From: Henriciella sp.
Lineage (GTDB): Bacteria; Pseudomonadota; Alphaproteobacteria; Caulobacterales; Hyphomonadaceae
Direction of reading: 5' to 3'
Assembly: GCF_029936995.1 (NCBI RefSeq)
Contig: NZ_JAPYRE010000001.1
Location: forward strand, 124,001 to 188,000
Length of the DNA: 64,000 nt
The notes beneath the pieces were generated by a model, which had not been told where the DNA came from, did no database searches, and was given only the letters and a program-made list of their open reading frames with translations. A program made the position numbers and the translations under genes. This document shows, one piece after another, positions 43,576 through 52,148 of the stretch. Positions within the stretch are counted from its first letter, which is position 1; each line of letters starts with the position of its first letter.

Positions 43576-43600
43576 CGAGCAATTGTTTTATTTTTGCTCG
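43576..43600 (-). promoter_or_regulatory. hairpin in the 5' leader of the TonB receptor
   Basis: CGAGCAA (43576-43582) and TTGCTCG (43594-43600) form a 7-bp inverted repeat 18 bases upstream of the receptor start, in a T-rich stretch. It could be an operator or an RNA hairpin. The rest of the 243-base divergent region to queC holds no gene; the octamer ACGTTACG occurs twice in it. Confidence 0.4.
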
Positions 43601-43801
43601 TTTGTGCGTTTCCTCACGGGCCTTCCTTTTTTTGATTGGAAGTGCCTCATTCACCATGACAGCGGCAGCCGCGACACTTTGTCAACCGCTACGTTACGAT
43701 TGGGTAAGATGCTCACAAAGCGTGATTTTTGGGTGACTCTTATGTGACGTTACGGAAGCTTTTGCTTGGTCCGTATGCCCGGCTCTGCTAGATGCCCCGG
43801 C

Positions 43802-44512
43802 ATGACAAGGCCGACATCAGCGCTCGTTCTCTTCTCCGGGGGGCAGGATTCCACAACCTGTCTGGCCTCCGCCCTGAAACGATTTGCGCATGTCGAAACG
43901 CTCGGCTTCGATTATGGCCAGCGTCATGAAGTCGAACTGACCTGCCGGGAGAATGTCCTGAGAGAGCTGCGCAGCCGATTCCCGCAATGGGCTGACCGGC
44001 TTGGCGACGATCACATGATCGATCTTTCCGTGCTGGGTGAAATCAGCGACACGGCTCTGACTCGCGACGTGGACATCGAAGAAACTGAGGATGGCCTGCC
44101 GTCGACATTCGTGCCGGGCCGCAACCTGGTTTTCCTCACGCTCGCAGGCGCACTTGCCTGGCGCCGCGGCATCTCCGTCATTATCGGCGGCATGTGCGAA
44201 ACTGACTATTCCGGTTATCCCGACTGCCGCCGGGAAACCATAGATGCCCAGCAAAAGGCGCTGGCGCTTGGCATGGATCGCTCCCTCACGGTCGAGACTC
44301 CCCTGATGTGGCTCGACAAGGGCGAGACTTGGCAGCTGGCCGAAGACCTTGGCGGGCAGGACCTCGTGGATATCATAATCGACGAGACCCACACCTGTTA
44401 TCTCGGAGAGCGCAAGCGCAAGCATGACTGGGGGTATGGCTGTGGTGAATGCCCGGCCTGCAAGCTTCGCGCATCGGGCTACGAGAAGTGGAAGCGGGGC
44501 GTGCTCGCGTGA
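43802..44512 (+). CDS. queC: 7-cyano-7-deazaguanine (preQ0) synthase
   Basis: A 236-residue ATP-dependent enzyme converting 7-carboxy-7-deazaguanine to preQ0 in queuosine synthesis. P-loop-like motif [19 protein letters not shown], core [18 protein letters not shown], and C-terminal zinc site Cys residues in [18 protein letters not shown] (Cys and Cys) then [13 protein letters not shown]. The ATG at 43802 is chosen as it begins just before the PP-loop strand. Its stop overlaps the queE GTG start by four bases. Confidence 0.95.
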   Translation: MTRPTSALVLFSGGQDSTTCLASALKRFAHVETLGFDYGQRHEVELTCRENVLRELRSRFPQWADRLGDDHMIDLSVLGEISDTALTRDVDIEETEDGLPSTFVPGRNLVFLTLAGALAWRRGISVIIGGMCETDYSGYPDCRRETIDAQQKALALGMDRSLTVETPLMWLDKGETWQLAEDLGGQDLVDIIIDETHTCYLGERKRKHDWGYGCGECPACKLRASGYEKWKRGVLA

Positions 44513-45162
44513 AGACTTACAGCGTCAAGGAGGCCTATGTGACCCTCCAGGGCGAGGGCGCACAGACAGGGCGTGCCGCGGTGTTCCTGCGTTTTGCCGG
44601 ATGCAACCTGTGGACCGGGCTGGAGCGCGACCGGACCAAGGCCGTCTGCCAGTTCTGCGATACCGATTTCGTCGGGACGGATGGAGAGAATGGCGGCAAG
44701 TTCAGCGGCGCGGAGGCACTTGCTGATCATGTTGCCGCACTCTGGGCGCGTGATGATCGCGCGCAGGGCGTTCCCGGCTATGTCGTCTGCACGGGCGGCG
44801 AGCCGCTTCTCCAGCTTGATGCGCCGCTCATCGATGCCCTCAAGCAGCGCGGTTTCGAGATCGGTGTGGAGACGAATGGCACGGTTCGCGCGCCGGAGGG
44901 GCTGGACTGGGTCTGTGTGTCCCCCAAGGCGAATGCCGGCCTTGTCCAGACCGAAGGTGATGAGCTGAAGCTTGTCTATCCCCAGGCTGAGCCGGAAGCC
45001 CAGCCGGAGCGCTTCGAGATGCTGCAGTTCAGGCACTTCTTCCTGCAGCCCAAAGATGATAACAGGCAGGCCGATAACATTGCCGCTGCGGCGGCTTACT
45101 GTATGAAGCATCCGAAATGGCGACTGAGCTTACAAACCCACAAACTGATCGGGCTGCCCTGA
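44509..45162 (+). CDS. queE: 7-carboxy-7-deazaguanine synthase
   Basis: A 217-residue radical SAM enzyme that contracts 6-carboxytetrahydropterin to 7-carboxy-7-deazaguanine. The iron-sulfur motif has the QueE-specific long spacing CX14CX2C (FAGCNLWTG, then [10 protein letters not shown]). Other motifs: [32 protein letters not shown] and [11 protein letters not shown]. The GTG start overlaps the queC stop, giving translational coupling; an upstream ATG frame runs inside queC. It is followed by queD, with a 46-base overlap. Confidence 0.95.
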   Translation: MKTYSVKEAYVTLQGEGAQTGRAAVFLRFAGCNLWTGLERDRTKAVCQFCDTDFVGTDGENGGKFSGAEALADHVAALWARDDRAQGVPGYVVCTGGEPLLQLDAPLIDALKQRGFEIGVETNGTVRAPEGLDWVCVSPKANAGLVQTEGDELKLVYPQAEPEAQPERFEMLQFRHFFLQPKDDNRQADNIAAAAAYCMKHPKWRLSLQTHKLIGLP

Positions 45163-45542
45163 GCCCGTCAGGCGAAGTGTTCGAAATCTCCAAGGCCGTG
45201 ACCTTCGAGGCAGCGCATTTCATGGGCGGCAAGCCTGAAGGCCATCCCTATCGTAACCTGCATGGTCACAGCTTCCGGCTGGAAGCTTCGGTCAAAGGCC
45301 GGGTGAAGCCTGGCGAGGAATGGGTTGAGGATTTCAGCCTGCTGACGCGTGAGCTGGCCGCTGTGGCCGAAAAGCTCGATCACAGATTGCTGAATGAGAT
45401 TGACGGCCTGTCCGTGCCGACGCTGGAGCGCATATGTCTCTGGGTCGCCCGTGAGCTCAAGGCCGTCCTTCCCGGCCTGACGCGGGTCAGCCTTTCGCGG
45501 CCCTCCCTCAACGAGAACTGCACGCTTGAACTGGGTAGCTGA
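45117..45542 (+). CDS. queD: 6-carboxytetrahydropterin synthase-like protein (QueD family)
   Basis: A 141-residue T-fold protein of the PTPS/QueD family. Zinc ligands are kept: His34 (FEAAHFMGG) and His49/His51 (NLHGHSF). In E. coli QueD the catalytic Cys27 lies at the position of Tyr45 here (EGHPYRNLHGH against EGHKCGRLHGH). The His of KLDHRLLN is kept, and the C-terminal region is unusual (SLNENCTLEL). It begins inside queE (46-base overlap), so it belongs to the queCED operon. Family membership is certain; whether it still performs the QueD reaction with this active site is open. Confidence 0.88.
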   Translation: MATELTNPQTDRAALSPSGEVFEISKAVTFEAAHFMGGKPEGHPYRNLHGHSFRLEASVKGRVKPGEEWVEDFSLLTRELAAVAEKLDHRLLNEIDGLSVPTLERICLWVARELKAVLPGLTRVSLSRPSLNENCTLELGS

Positions 45543-45575
45543 AAGGCCGGGGGTGGTCGCCCCTGTTAGTGTCAG

Positions 45576-46052
45576 CTACTGGCCGCTCAGCTTCTCGGTG
45601 AACTTGCGCGCAAACCGGCTGGAGGTGCGTTTGGCATCGCCCCACGTTCCCGAGGCATAAACGTCCCGGATATTCGTTTCGAACCAGTCATATTCGAGTT
45701 CTGCGATCGCATTGCCTTGCGCATCAAAGGCGACGCCTTTCAGGTCCATGCCCCCAATGGATACCGAGCGGATCATGTCCAGGCCCGGACGGTCGGCAGC
45801 CTGCTGCATGGTGGGCCGGTTCGGCTTTGCATCCAGGATCGTCACATCAATCCGGGCAGGGTCTATATTGGCCTTGCGCAGTTCACGTTCGAGGTCCTCG
45901 CGGATTTCCTCGGAGAGACGTTCACCTTCACGCATGCCATAATCATTCTGAAGGGCTTCCTGGAATTCAGGCGAATAGCCTACTGAAATGTCGGCAGCGT
46001 AGGCAGCGGGAGCCATGGCCAGCGCCACGGCGGGTATTATGAAGCGTTTCAT
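45576..46052 (-). CDS. hypothetical periplasmic protein
   Basis: 158 residues with a signal peptide (IIPAVALAMAPAAYA|AD). Not recognised. The mature part starts with SVGYSPEFQEALQNDYG and has a conserved-looking region with SVSIGGMDLKGVAFDAQGNA, followed by aromatic and basic residues. It could be a DUF-type periplasmic domain. The ATG at 46052 is chosen for GGAG six bases upstream, against an in-frame ATG five codons earlier. Monocistronic. Confidence 0.65.
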   Translation of the reverse strand: MKRFIIPAVALAMAPAAYAADISVGYSPEFQEALQNDYGMREGERLSEEIREDLERELRKANIDPARIDVTILDAKPNRPTMQQAADRPGLDMIRSVSIGGMDLKGVAFDAQGNAIAELEYDWFETNIRDVYASGTWGDAKRTSSRFARKFTEKLSGQ

Positions 46053-46139
46053 CACAGTCTCCTTCATGGAGATAATATAATACGAAACGATTGTGGCCCA
46101 AAGTGGTTGCCGGTCATCACGCCTGCGTGAAAGGCCGCC

Positions 46140-46328
46140 CTAGTCGTCTTCTTTCCGGTCTTTCTTCTTTTCGCCATCCGGAATTGCCGCCCCGACGACC
46201 GCGCCCGTTGTCTTCACGGCGCCTTCTGCCACATCCCCGGCGACGCTGACCGCTGTGCCGACAATGCAGCCGCCCAGCATGAAAGGGGAAAGAATGAGAA
46301 TTGCGGCCAAGCTACGAAATCGGGTCAT
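46140..46328 (-). CDS. small lipoprotein, 62 aa
   Basis: A short lipoprotein: ILSPFMLGGCIVG gives a lipobox; after that a Gly/Val/Ala-rich segment (GTAVSVAGDVAEGAVKTTGA) and a Lys/Asp/Glu-rich tail. It resembles small NF-type lipoproteins found in Caulobacterales and relatives; the function is unknown. The start ATG at 46328 falls inside a 10-bp inverted repeat (46321-46330 with 46342-46351). It lies downstream of the pirin gene on the same strand. Confidence 0.65.
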   Translation of the reverse strand: MTRFRSLAAILILSPFMLGGCIVGTAVSVAGDVAEGAVKTTGAVVGAAIPDGEKKKDRKEDD

Positions 46329-46370
46329 GCAAGCATGACTCGCATGACCCGTTCGTTCCGGCAACACCTT

Positions 46371-47066
46371 CTAGACCGTATCGACAAATACAATCTCGGC
46401 ATCTTTTTCGCCCTTGAAGACCAGCGTCTCCGGGCCTGTCACCGCAGCACCGTCGCGAGCATTCAGAACTTCGCCATTCAATTCTGCGGATCCATCAGCG
46501 AGGACGAAATAGCCATAGCGGCCATCCTTGATGGTGTAGGTCAGTTCCTCGCCAGCCTTTACTGTCGCTCCGAGCACATGGGCATCCTGGCGGATCGGCA
46601 GGGCATCTTCATGCGCCTCGCCGCTGGCCAGAACAGCCCACTGGCCTGAACGCTCAGCCTTTGGAAACTTGCGTGCGCCCCAACCCGGATTACCGCCTGT
46701 CTCGGCCGGTTCGATCCAGATTTGGAACAGCGTGGTATCCTCGTCCTCGGCATTCCATTCCGAGTGCTGGACACCTTTCCCGGCACTCATGACCTGTACG
46801 TCGCCAGCCTCGGTGCGGCCGGAATTGCCCATTGAGTCCTCATGCGTGATCGCACCTTTGCGGACATAGGTGATGATTTCCATGTCGCGGTGGCCATGCG
46901 GGGGAAACCCCGTCTGTGCGCGGATGCTGTCATCATTCCAGACCCTGAGCTTGCCATGCCCCATTCGCGCCGGATCGTAATAACGCGAGAAGGAGAAGTG
47001 ATAGTGAGCATCCAGCCATTCATTCCGGAATGTACCGAGATCCTCGAAACGCCTGATATCAATCAT
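46371..47066 (-). CDS. pirin family protein
   Basis: A 231-residue bicupin of the pirin/YhaK type. The N-terminal cupin carries the metal ligands in GFPPHGHRDMEIITYVRKG and GKGVQHSEWN; the C-terminal cupin is degenerate (GATVKAGEELTYTI). Family members act as quercetin 2,3-dioxygenases or redox-dependent regulators. The ATG at 47066 has AAGGAGA upstream. It starts a minus-strand pair with the small lipoprotein gene. Confidence 0.9.
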   Translation of the reverse strand: MIDIRRFEDLGTFRNEWLDAHYHFSFSRYYDPARMGHGKLRVWNDDSIRAQTGFPPHGHRDMEIITYVRKGAITHEDSMGNSGRTEAGDVQVMSAGKGVQHSEWNAEDEDTTLFQIWIEPAETGGNPGWGARKFPKAERSGQWAVLASGEAHEDALPIRQDAHVLGATVKAGEELTYTIKDGRYGYFVLADGSAELNGEVLNARDGAAVTGPETLVFKGEKDAEIVFVDTV

Positions 47067-47188
47067 CGGAAGTCTCCTTTCTGCTGAATGACAAATCCGA
47101 TGCGGTGGATTTTGGCGTATGTGCGCCTCTCGTCCAGATGGTGGGCCAGACAAGACTTATGCGTTCTGGGAATAAATCCACCGGGCAC

Positions 47189-47220
47189 AAAAAAGGCGGC
47201 CCCTGTATAGAGAGGCCGCC
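47189..47220 (-). terminator. terminator after the MFE2-like SDR gene
   Basis: On the minus strand, GGCGGCC (47214-47220) pairs with GGCCGCC (47195-47201), followed by six T residues. It lies 30 bases after the SDR stop codon. Confidence 0.85.
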
Positions 47221-47249
47221 CAATTCGTTTTGTGCCATCTTGAAGGAGC

Positions 47250-48173
47250 CTAGATCGGCTCGTACGGGAAGACCGTGGTCGTCGCGCCAAGATCCATGAA
47301 GCTGCCCTGCATGGAAGGTAGGCCCTGCTCGAGCAGTGTTTCCGGTGTCCAGCCTTCCAGCCGGGCGACGGACTTCACCGGGCGCGGCTGGTCGAACAGG
47401 ATGACCTCATTGCCACGTACCGAGAAGATCTGGCCGGACACGTTCTTTGCCTTGTCAGCGGCAAGGGTGATGGCGAGCTGGGCGACCTGGTCGGCACGCA
47501 TGCCGTTCTTCATCCGCTCGACGCGTTCCCTGCCGGCTTCGTCCTTGACCGGGATCGAGGCGATCATCCGGGTCCAGGCAAACGGGGCGATGACGTTGGA
47601 GCGGACATTCTTGCGCTCGCCTTCCATGGCGATGATACGCGACAGGCTGGCAATGCCGAGCTTGGCAGCGCCATAGTTGGCCTGCCCGATATTCCCGATA
47701 AGACCCGTCGTGGACGTGAACAGGACGTAGGCGCCATCTTCCTGGTCGCGGAAATGATTGACCGAGGCCCGCGTGACATTGAACGTGCCGTGCAGGTGAA
47801 CGTCGATGACAGCTTTCCAGTCTTCTTCCGACATCTTGTGGAACATGCCGTCACGCAGGATACCGGCCGGGTTCATGATGGAGTGCAGGCCGCCAAACTC
47901 GTCCTTGGCCTGTTCGATCATGCCTTCGACCGCCTTGTAGTCGGTCACGCTGTCGGAGTTTGAGACCGCCTGGCCGCCGGCGTCGCGGATTTCCTGGGCA
48001 ACCTGTTCTGCCGGTCCGGCATCGCCGCTATCGCTGCCTGCATCGGTCAGGCCGCCGCCGAGATCGTTGACGACAACATTCGCGCCTTCGCGCGCTGCGA
48101 GCAGTGCACATTCCTTGCCAATCCCGTTGCCGCCGCCCGTGACGAGCACGGTCTTGCCTTCGAGTACGCCCAT
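47250..48173 (-). CDS. SDR dehydrogenase, (3R)-hydroxyacyl-CoA dehydrogenase (MFE2)-like
   Basis: A 307-residue short-chain dehydrogenase. NAD(P) site TVLVTGGGNGIGKECALLAA with the acidic VVVNDLGGGL after beta2, which is typical of multifunctional-enzyme-2 dehydrogenase domains. The active site is TSTTGLIGNIGQANYGAAK (Tyr-x3-Lys). The usual NNAG is NPAG (IMNPAGILRDG). The C-terminal part (KSVARLEGWTPETL) extends beyond a plain SDR. It probably acts in fatty acid or hydroxyacyl-CoA oxidation. Monocistronic with its own terminator. Confidence 0.85.
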   Translation of the reverse strand: MGVLEGKTVLVTGGGNGIGKECALLAAREGANVVVNDLGGGLTDAGSDSGDAGPAEQVAQEIRDAGGQAVSNSDSVTDYKAVEGMIEQAKDEFGGLHSIMNPAGILRDGMFHKMSEEDWKAVIDVHLHGTFNVTRASVNHFRDQEDGAYVLFTSTTGLIGNIGQANYGAAKLGIASLSRIIAMEGERKNVRSNVIAPFAWTRMIASIPVKDEAGRERVERMKNGMRADQVAQLAITLAADKAKNVSGQIFSVRGNEVILFDQPRPVKSVARLEGWTPETLLEQGLPSMQGSFMDLGATTTVFPYEPI

Positions 48174-48273
48174 GACTTCCTCCTAGTTCGCTACATTTAC
48201 CTGGCGACTTCCAACACCTTCAGCACGGGAAAGGCAAGTGCGGCGCATTGCGCAGGCCGCGATGCCAGACGGG

Positions 48274-49263
48274 TCAGGCTGTAGTCTTTGATCCTGTACG
48301 GTAGCCGGACATCCGGTCCATGGCGCCATCTGCTTCGGCGATGATGCGTTCAACAATCTCCCGGACGGGCAGCACGTCCTTCACACCGCCTGCCGATTGG
48401 CCCATCGCAAAGCAGGAGCTATCAGGGTTGAGCTTGGCCTCGTCCGTGATCCCGCCAATTCCGCCGATGACGCCGGTCTTGTTGGAATGGATGGCCTGAT
48501 GCGGGAAGGGCTGGATGTCTTCCGGGCGGCTTTCCCAGTCGAGGATGTAATCATTGGTGCGGCAGCGCATCGGCTTGCCGGAATAGCAGCGTGTGCGGGT
48601 CGTGTCGGTGTCGCCTGCGCCGACAATGGTCTGCTTGTACATATTGGCGGCGTGGGCTTCCTCGGAAGCGATGAAGCGTGTGCCCATCCAGACCCCGACG
48701 GCGCCGAGGGCCAGCGAAGCGGCCAGGCCGCGCCCGTCATAGATGCCGCCAGCTGCGATTACGGGAATGTCGACTGCTTCAACAGCCTGCGCGACCAGCG
48801 GCAGCGTGCCGACGAGCCCGGTATGGCCACCCCCCTCGCCACCTTGCAGGATCACCGCGTCACACCCGGCCTGTTCGGCCTTGACGGCGTGTTTCACAGC
48901 GCCACCGACGACCATGACTTTCACGCCGGCCTTCTTGAGTTTTTCCATGATCGGCATGGGTACGCCAAGCCCGGCGACAAAGCTGTCGGCACCGTTGTCG
49001 ATGATGACATCGACGGACTCCTCCAGACTTTCGGGAGATGCGGCCAGAAGGTCGACCCCGAATGGCTTGTCGGTGAGCTCGCGCACGCGCTTCATCTGGC
49101 CTTCGATGAAGTCCGGTGTTGTTCCGGCCATACCGAGAACGCCGTAGCCGCCAGCATTGCTCATGGCGGCGGCGAGTTCGGCATAGGAAACGCCACCCAT
49201 CCCGGCCAGCATGATCGGGTGCTCAACACCAAGAAAGTCGCAGAGAGGTGTATGGATCGTCAT
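48274..49263 (-). CDS. nitronate monooxygenase family FMN protein
   Basis: A 329-residue TIM-barrel flavoprotein: HPIMLAGMGGVSYAELAAA at the start, then VMVVGGAVKHAVKAEQAGCD, QGGEGGGHTGLVGT and VIAAGGIYDGRGLAASLALG (phosphate-binding GGI). This matches 2-nitropropane dioxygenase/nitronate monooxygenase, though related proteins act as FabK-like or unknown reductases. The ATG at 49263 has GGAGG upstream. It lies in series with the SDR gene (100 bases), so co-expression in lipid metabolism is possible. Confidence 0.88.
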   Translation of the reverse strand: MTIHTPLCDFLGVEHPIMLAGMGGVSYAELAAAMSNAGGYGVLGMAGTTPDFIEGQMKRVRELTDKPFGVDLLAASPESLEESVDVIIDNGADSFVAGLGVPMPIMEKLKKAGVKVMVVGGAVKHAVKAEQAGCDAVILQGGEGGGHTGLVGTLPLVAQAVEAVDIPVIAAGGIYDGRGLAASLALGAVGVWMGTRFIASEEAHAANMYKQTIVGAGDTDTTRTRCYSGKPMRCRTNDYILDWESRPEDIQPFPHQAIHSNKTGVIGGIGGITDEAKLNPDSSCFAMGQSAGGVKDVLPVREIVERIIAEADGAMDRMSGYRTGSKTTA

Positions 49264-49429
49264 TTTCTTTCCTCCGGTTTTCACCCTGCATCGCGCCGTC
49301 TGACGGGCTTGCCAAGATATCCCGCGAGGTCATGCCGCTACGAAATCGGAACAAAATTTAATCTGCGGCGCTGATTAGCGTAAGTGATGGGCGCGATCAG
49401 AAAGCGCGTCCCGGAAAGTGGAGACAGAA

Positions 49430-49753
49430 ATGCGCTTCAGACTGATCTTTCTCGCCAGTGCGGCCCTGTTGATGGGGGCATGTGGCAGCAATGACCAGGA
49501 CATTGAGCAAAGTGTCGATGAAACGGCCGCCAGTCCGGAATATGCAACAGGGGACAGTGCCGGATCCGGTCAGGTGATGGACCCTGAGGCAGATACAAGC
49601 CGTGAGCTCAATGAAGACATTGTACCGTCTCCCGACACACAGCCTGAAATTGATCCGCAGGATAGCGAGATCGGCGAAGAGCCCATGACCTCAGAGCCGG
49701 CGACCGACGACATCGAGGATGAAACGATGCCGCCGGACGGTGCGCCGCAGTAA
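49430..49753 (+). CDS. acidic hypothetical lipoprotein
   Basis: 107 residues: lipobox ALLMGACGSND, then a low-complexity region rich in Asp, Glu, Ser, Thr and Pro without detectable fold (ending DDIEDETMPPDGAPQ). GGAG lies 8 bases before the ATG at 49430. Likely an outer-membrane-attached disordered protein; no function can be assigned. It converges with the SDR gene with only four bases between the stops. Confidence 0.65.
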   Translation: MRFRLIFLASAALLMGACGSNDQDIEQSVDETAASPEYATGDSAGSGQVMDPEADTSRELNEDIVPSPDTQPEIDPQDSEIGEEPMTSEPATDDIEDETMPPDGAPQ

Positions 49754-49757
49754 GTCT

Positions 49758-50549
49758 CTAGAAAATAGAATAACCGCCATCGACGACGAATGTATCGCCG
49801 GAATGGTAGGAAGACGCATCTGAAGCGAGATAGACGGCTACACCACCAAAATCTTTCGGCTCGCCCCAGCGGCGGGCCGGAACACGCGGGATAACCTTCG
49901 TCTCGAAAGCGTCATTGCCCTGAGCGGCTTCCGTCATGTCTGTTGCGATCCAGCCTGGCAGGATGGCATTGGCGCGAATTCCGTAGCGTGCAGTCTCAAC
50001 CGCAATCGCCTTGAGCATGGATATCAGACCGCCTTTTGTGGCGGCATAAGCCTGATTTTTGCCTGCGCCCTCAATAGCGGCAAGTGAGGCAACACCTACA
50101 ACCGACCCGCCCGGATCGCCATTCTTCGCGCGCTCCGTGATATGCTTGACGACCTCGCGCAGCGTCCAGAAAGCGCCGTCCAGATTAACGGCCATGTTCT
50201 TGCGCCAGGTATCGGTGTCCATTTCCGCAAAGCTCTTTGCGCCGAAACCGACGCCGGCATTGGCGATACAGGTATCGATACGGCCAAAGGCGCTTACAGT
50301 GTCGTTCATGGCGTCTACAACAGCCTTCTCGTCGGCCACGTCGACACTCCAGGTTTTGACGTCACCTACACCGAGCTTTGAGAGCTTGTCTGCCGCTTCC
50401 TTGTTTGCTGCGTCCTTGCGGCCCCAGATGGCGACATGCGCATTGGAAGCGGCCAGCGCCTCGGCCATGCCATATCCAATGCCGCGATTACCGCCAGTGA
50501 CGAGGGCGACCTTGCCTGTCAGATCAAATGGTGCGTAAGCCATGCTCAT
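49758..50549 (-). CDS. SDR-family oxidoreductase
   Basis: A 263-residue classical SDR: GKVALVTGGNRGIGYGMAEAL (cofactor site), NAGVGFGAKSFAEM, then VGVASLAAIEGAGKNQAYAA with Tyr-x3-Lys (YAATK), and the terminal YHSGDTFVVDGGYS. It most resembles gluconate/3-ketoacyl-type reductases; the substrate is unknown. Start MSMAYAPFDL is preceded by GGGAGAG. Confidence 0.88.
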   Translation of the reverse strand: MSMAYAPFDLTGKVALVTGGNRGIGYGMAEALAASNAHVAIWGRKDAANKEAADKLSKLGVGDVKTWSVDVADEKAVVDAMNDTVSAFGRIDTCIANAGVGFGAKSFAEMDTDTWRKNMAVNLDGAFWTLREVVKHITERAKNGDPGGSVVGVASLAAIEGAGKNQAYAATKGGLISMLKAIAVETARYGIRANAILPGWIATDMTEAAQGNDAFETKVIPRVPARRWGEPKDFGGVAVYLASDASSYHSGDTFVVDGGYSIF

Positions 50550-50635
50550 ACTCTCCCGTTGTTGTTTGCGGCATAAAGAGAGAAGCAGCACCTGATTTCA
50601 ATGATGACCGAACGGAAAGTGCACCAGCTTCAAGG

Positions 50636-51577
50636 TCAACGATCACTATAGATTGTCATGCCGGGGCCGTGCCGCGGGCGTTCATCGGGCTTGCTGAGAT
50701 ATAGTTCATGGTCGACACGGTCGATCTGTAATCTGAAATTCGACAGGATATCGACGCCGATCACCATGATAGGCTGATCTTCAAGACCGATCGCGGTGAG
50801 AAATTCGGGATCACTGACAATCACATTGAAGCGTTTGACTTCGAAGTCCCCGATTTGAAACTCACGGCTGGCCAGGACTGACATCACGACGGAATTACCG
50901 GTCACGCCCGTCAGCTCGACACTCCGGAAATCCTTGCGTGACCGTGCTGCCCCATTGGCGAAGACAGAGTTGATGTACGAGACATTCGCGCCGGTATCGA
51001 TCAGGGCCAGGCCTTCCTGACCATTTACCCGGACCTGTATGAAAGGGAGCCCTTCTGTCCATATAAGCGGCATACGGCTCGTGGTTGCCCTGAATATGCT
51101 CCTTGGCTTGCGGTCATAGGCTAGCAGGCGTGAGCGCTTGAAATCGAAGTCGAGCGTCCGGAAAGGGAGGCTGTTCGACGGAATTATGTTGCGCTCGCCG
51201 GGCAGGTCGAATGTGGCGTTATAGGCGGCCTTGATGCCGGAAATCTCGATATCGCCAAAACTCAGGCTTGTTACGTCCATGACCGGGAAAGTGCTGACCG
51301 GGCCGATGCCGATAATGTCGACGGTGGCTGGTGCGTCTCCGGGCGAAATGCCGAGACGGTTGGCCACGCCGTCATCAATCACCGGGAAGGTGGCCGCGGT
51401 ATCGAGGATGGCACCTGTGCCACTGGTGCCGTTCACGCTCATGTCCACGACGAGATGACCGGTCGACGTAATCCTGAAGGGAATGACGTATTGCTGGGTC
51501 GCACTGACAGGGGCTGCGAAGAAAGCCGCCGCAGCGACAAGATAAAGAATGATCGAGGTGCGTTTCACCTCATTCAT
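50636..51577 (-). CDS. secreted retropepsin-like aspartyl protease with two copies of the domain
   Basis: A 313-residue protein with a signal peptide (LVAAAAFFAAPVSA). Two retropepsin-like halves: the first has GAILDTAATFPVIDDG, the second GLALIDTGANVSYINS with the canonical DTG. Both are followed by the hydrophobic-Gly element (FPVMDVTSLSFGDIEI; IMVIGVDILSNFRLQI). A tandem could give a pepsin-like pair in one chain, though the first copy has DTA instead of DTG. Periplasmic proteolysis is inferred. Confidence 0.75.
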   Translation of the reverse strand: MNEVKRTSIILYLVAAAAFFAAPVSATQQYVIPFRITSTGHLVVDMSVNGTSGTGAILDTAATFPVIDDGVANRLGISPGDAPATVDIIGIGPVSTFPVMDVTSLSFGDIEISGIKAAYNATFDLPGERNIIPSNSLPFRTLDFDFKRSRLLAYDRKPRSIFRATTSRMPLIWTEGLPFIQVRVNGQEGLALIDTGANVSYINSVFANGAARSRKDFRSVELTGVTGNSVVMSVLASREFQIGDFEVKRFNVIVSDPEFLTAIGLEDQPIMVIGVDILSNFRLQIDRVDHELYLSKPDERPRHGPGMTIYSDR

Positions 51578-51626
51578 GCCTCCCTTGGTGCCCTCTTGGG
51601 CGGGGCACTACGGACGTAGTATGCCA

Positions 51627-52112
51627 CTAAACCGGGGAATCCCGAAATCCTTTCGAAATCGCGACCCCCATGCGGATGATGCGTTCAGTCTCATCCCAGA
51701 GTTTCAGCGCGCCGATATCCTCGACAGGAATGAAGCAGGCTTCGTCGGCATCGTCTCCGGCGACGGGGTCGCCCGCTATCCAGCGGGCCAGGAAATCGCT
51801 TAGCACATAGTGACGCGTGATGAGCGTGCCGTCCCGGTTTGTCACGATGGCGTCGACAACATCGATAAGGCCCGTGATCTCTGCTTCTACACCGGTTTCC
51901 TCGCTTAGCTCGCGCAGGGCAGCATCGCGGGCCCGTTCGCCGGGTTCGATGCGCCCGCCCGGCAGGGACCACTCCCCGGTCATTGGCGGCGTGCCGCGCC
52001 GGATGAGGAGAACCTGACCGTCTTTCAGGCAGACGGTACCGGCAGCAGCCTGCGGACGAAGGCCCTCGACGGGCCTGGGCGGGTTTTTTCCATTTGTCAT
52101 TGTGGCCGTCAT
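51627..52112 (-). CDS. NUDIX hydrolase
   Basis: A 161-residue NUDIX protein with box GGRIEPGERARDAALRELSE, then ETGVEAE, preceded by VLLIRRGTPPMTGEWSLPGG. This resembles ADP-ribose/NADH pyrophosphatase-type enzymes (GDP-mannose or mutT-like also possible). The substrate cannot be named. It lies back to back with the patatin gene (36 bases between starts). Confidence 0.88.
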   Translation of the reverse strand: MTATMTNGKNPPRPVEGLRPQAAAGTVCLKDGQVLLIRRGTPPMTGEWSLPGGRIEPGERARDAALRELSEETGVEAEITGLIDVVDAIVTNRDGTLITRHYVLSDFLARWIAGDPVAGDDADEACFIPVEDIGALKLWDETERIIRMGVAISKGFRDSPV

Positions 52113-52148
52113 GATCGCTGGCTATGGGCTTCATCTGAAGGAGATCTT

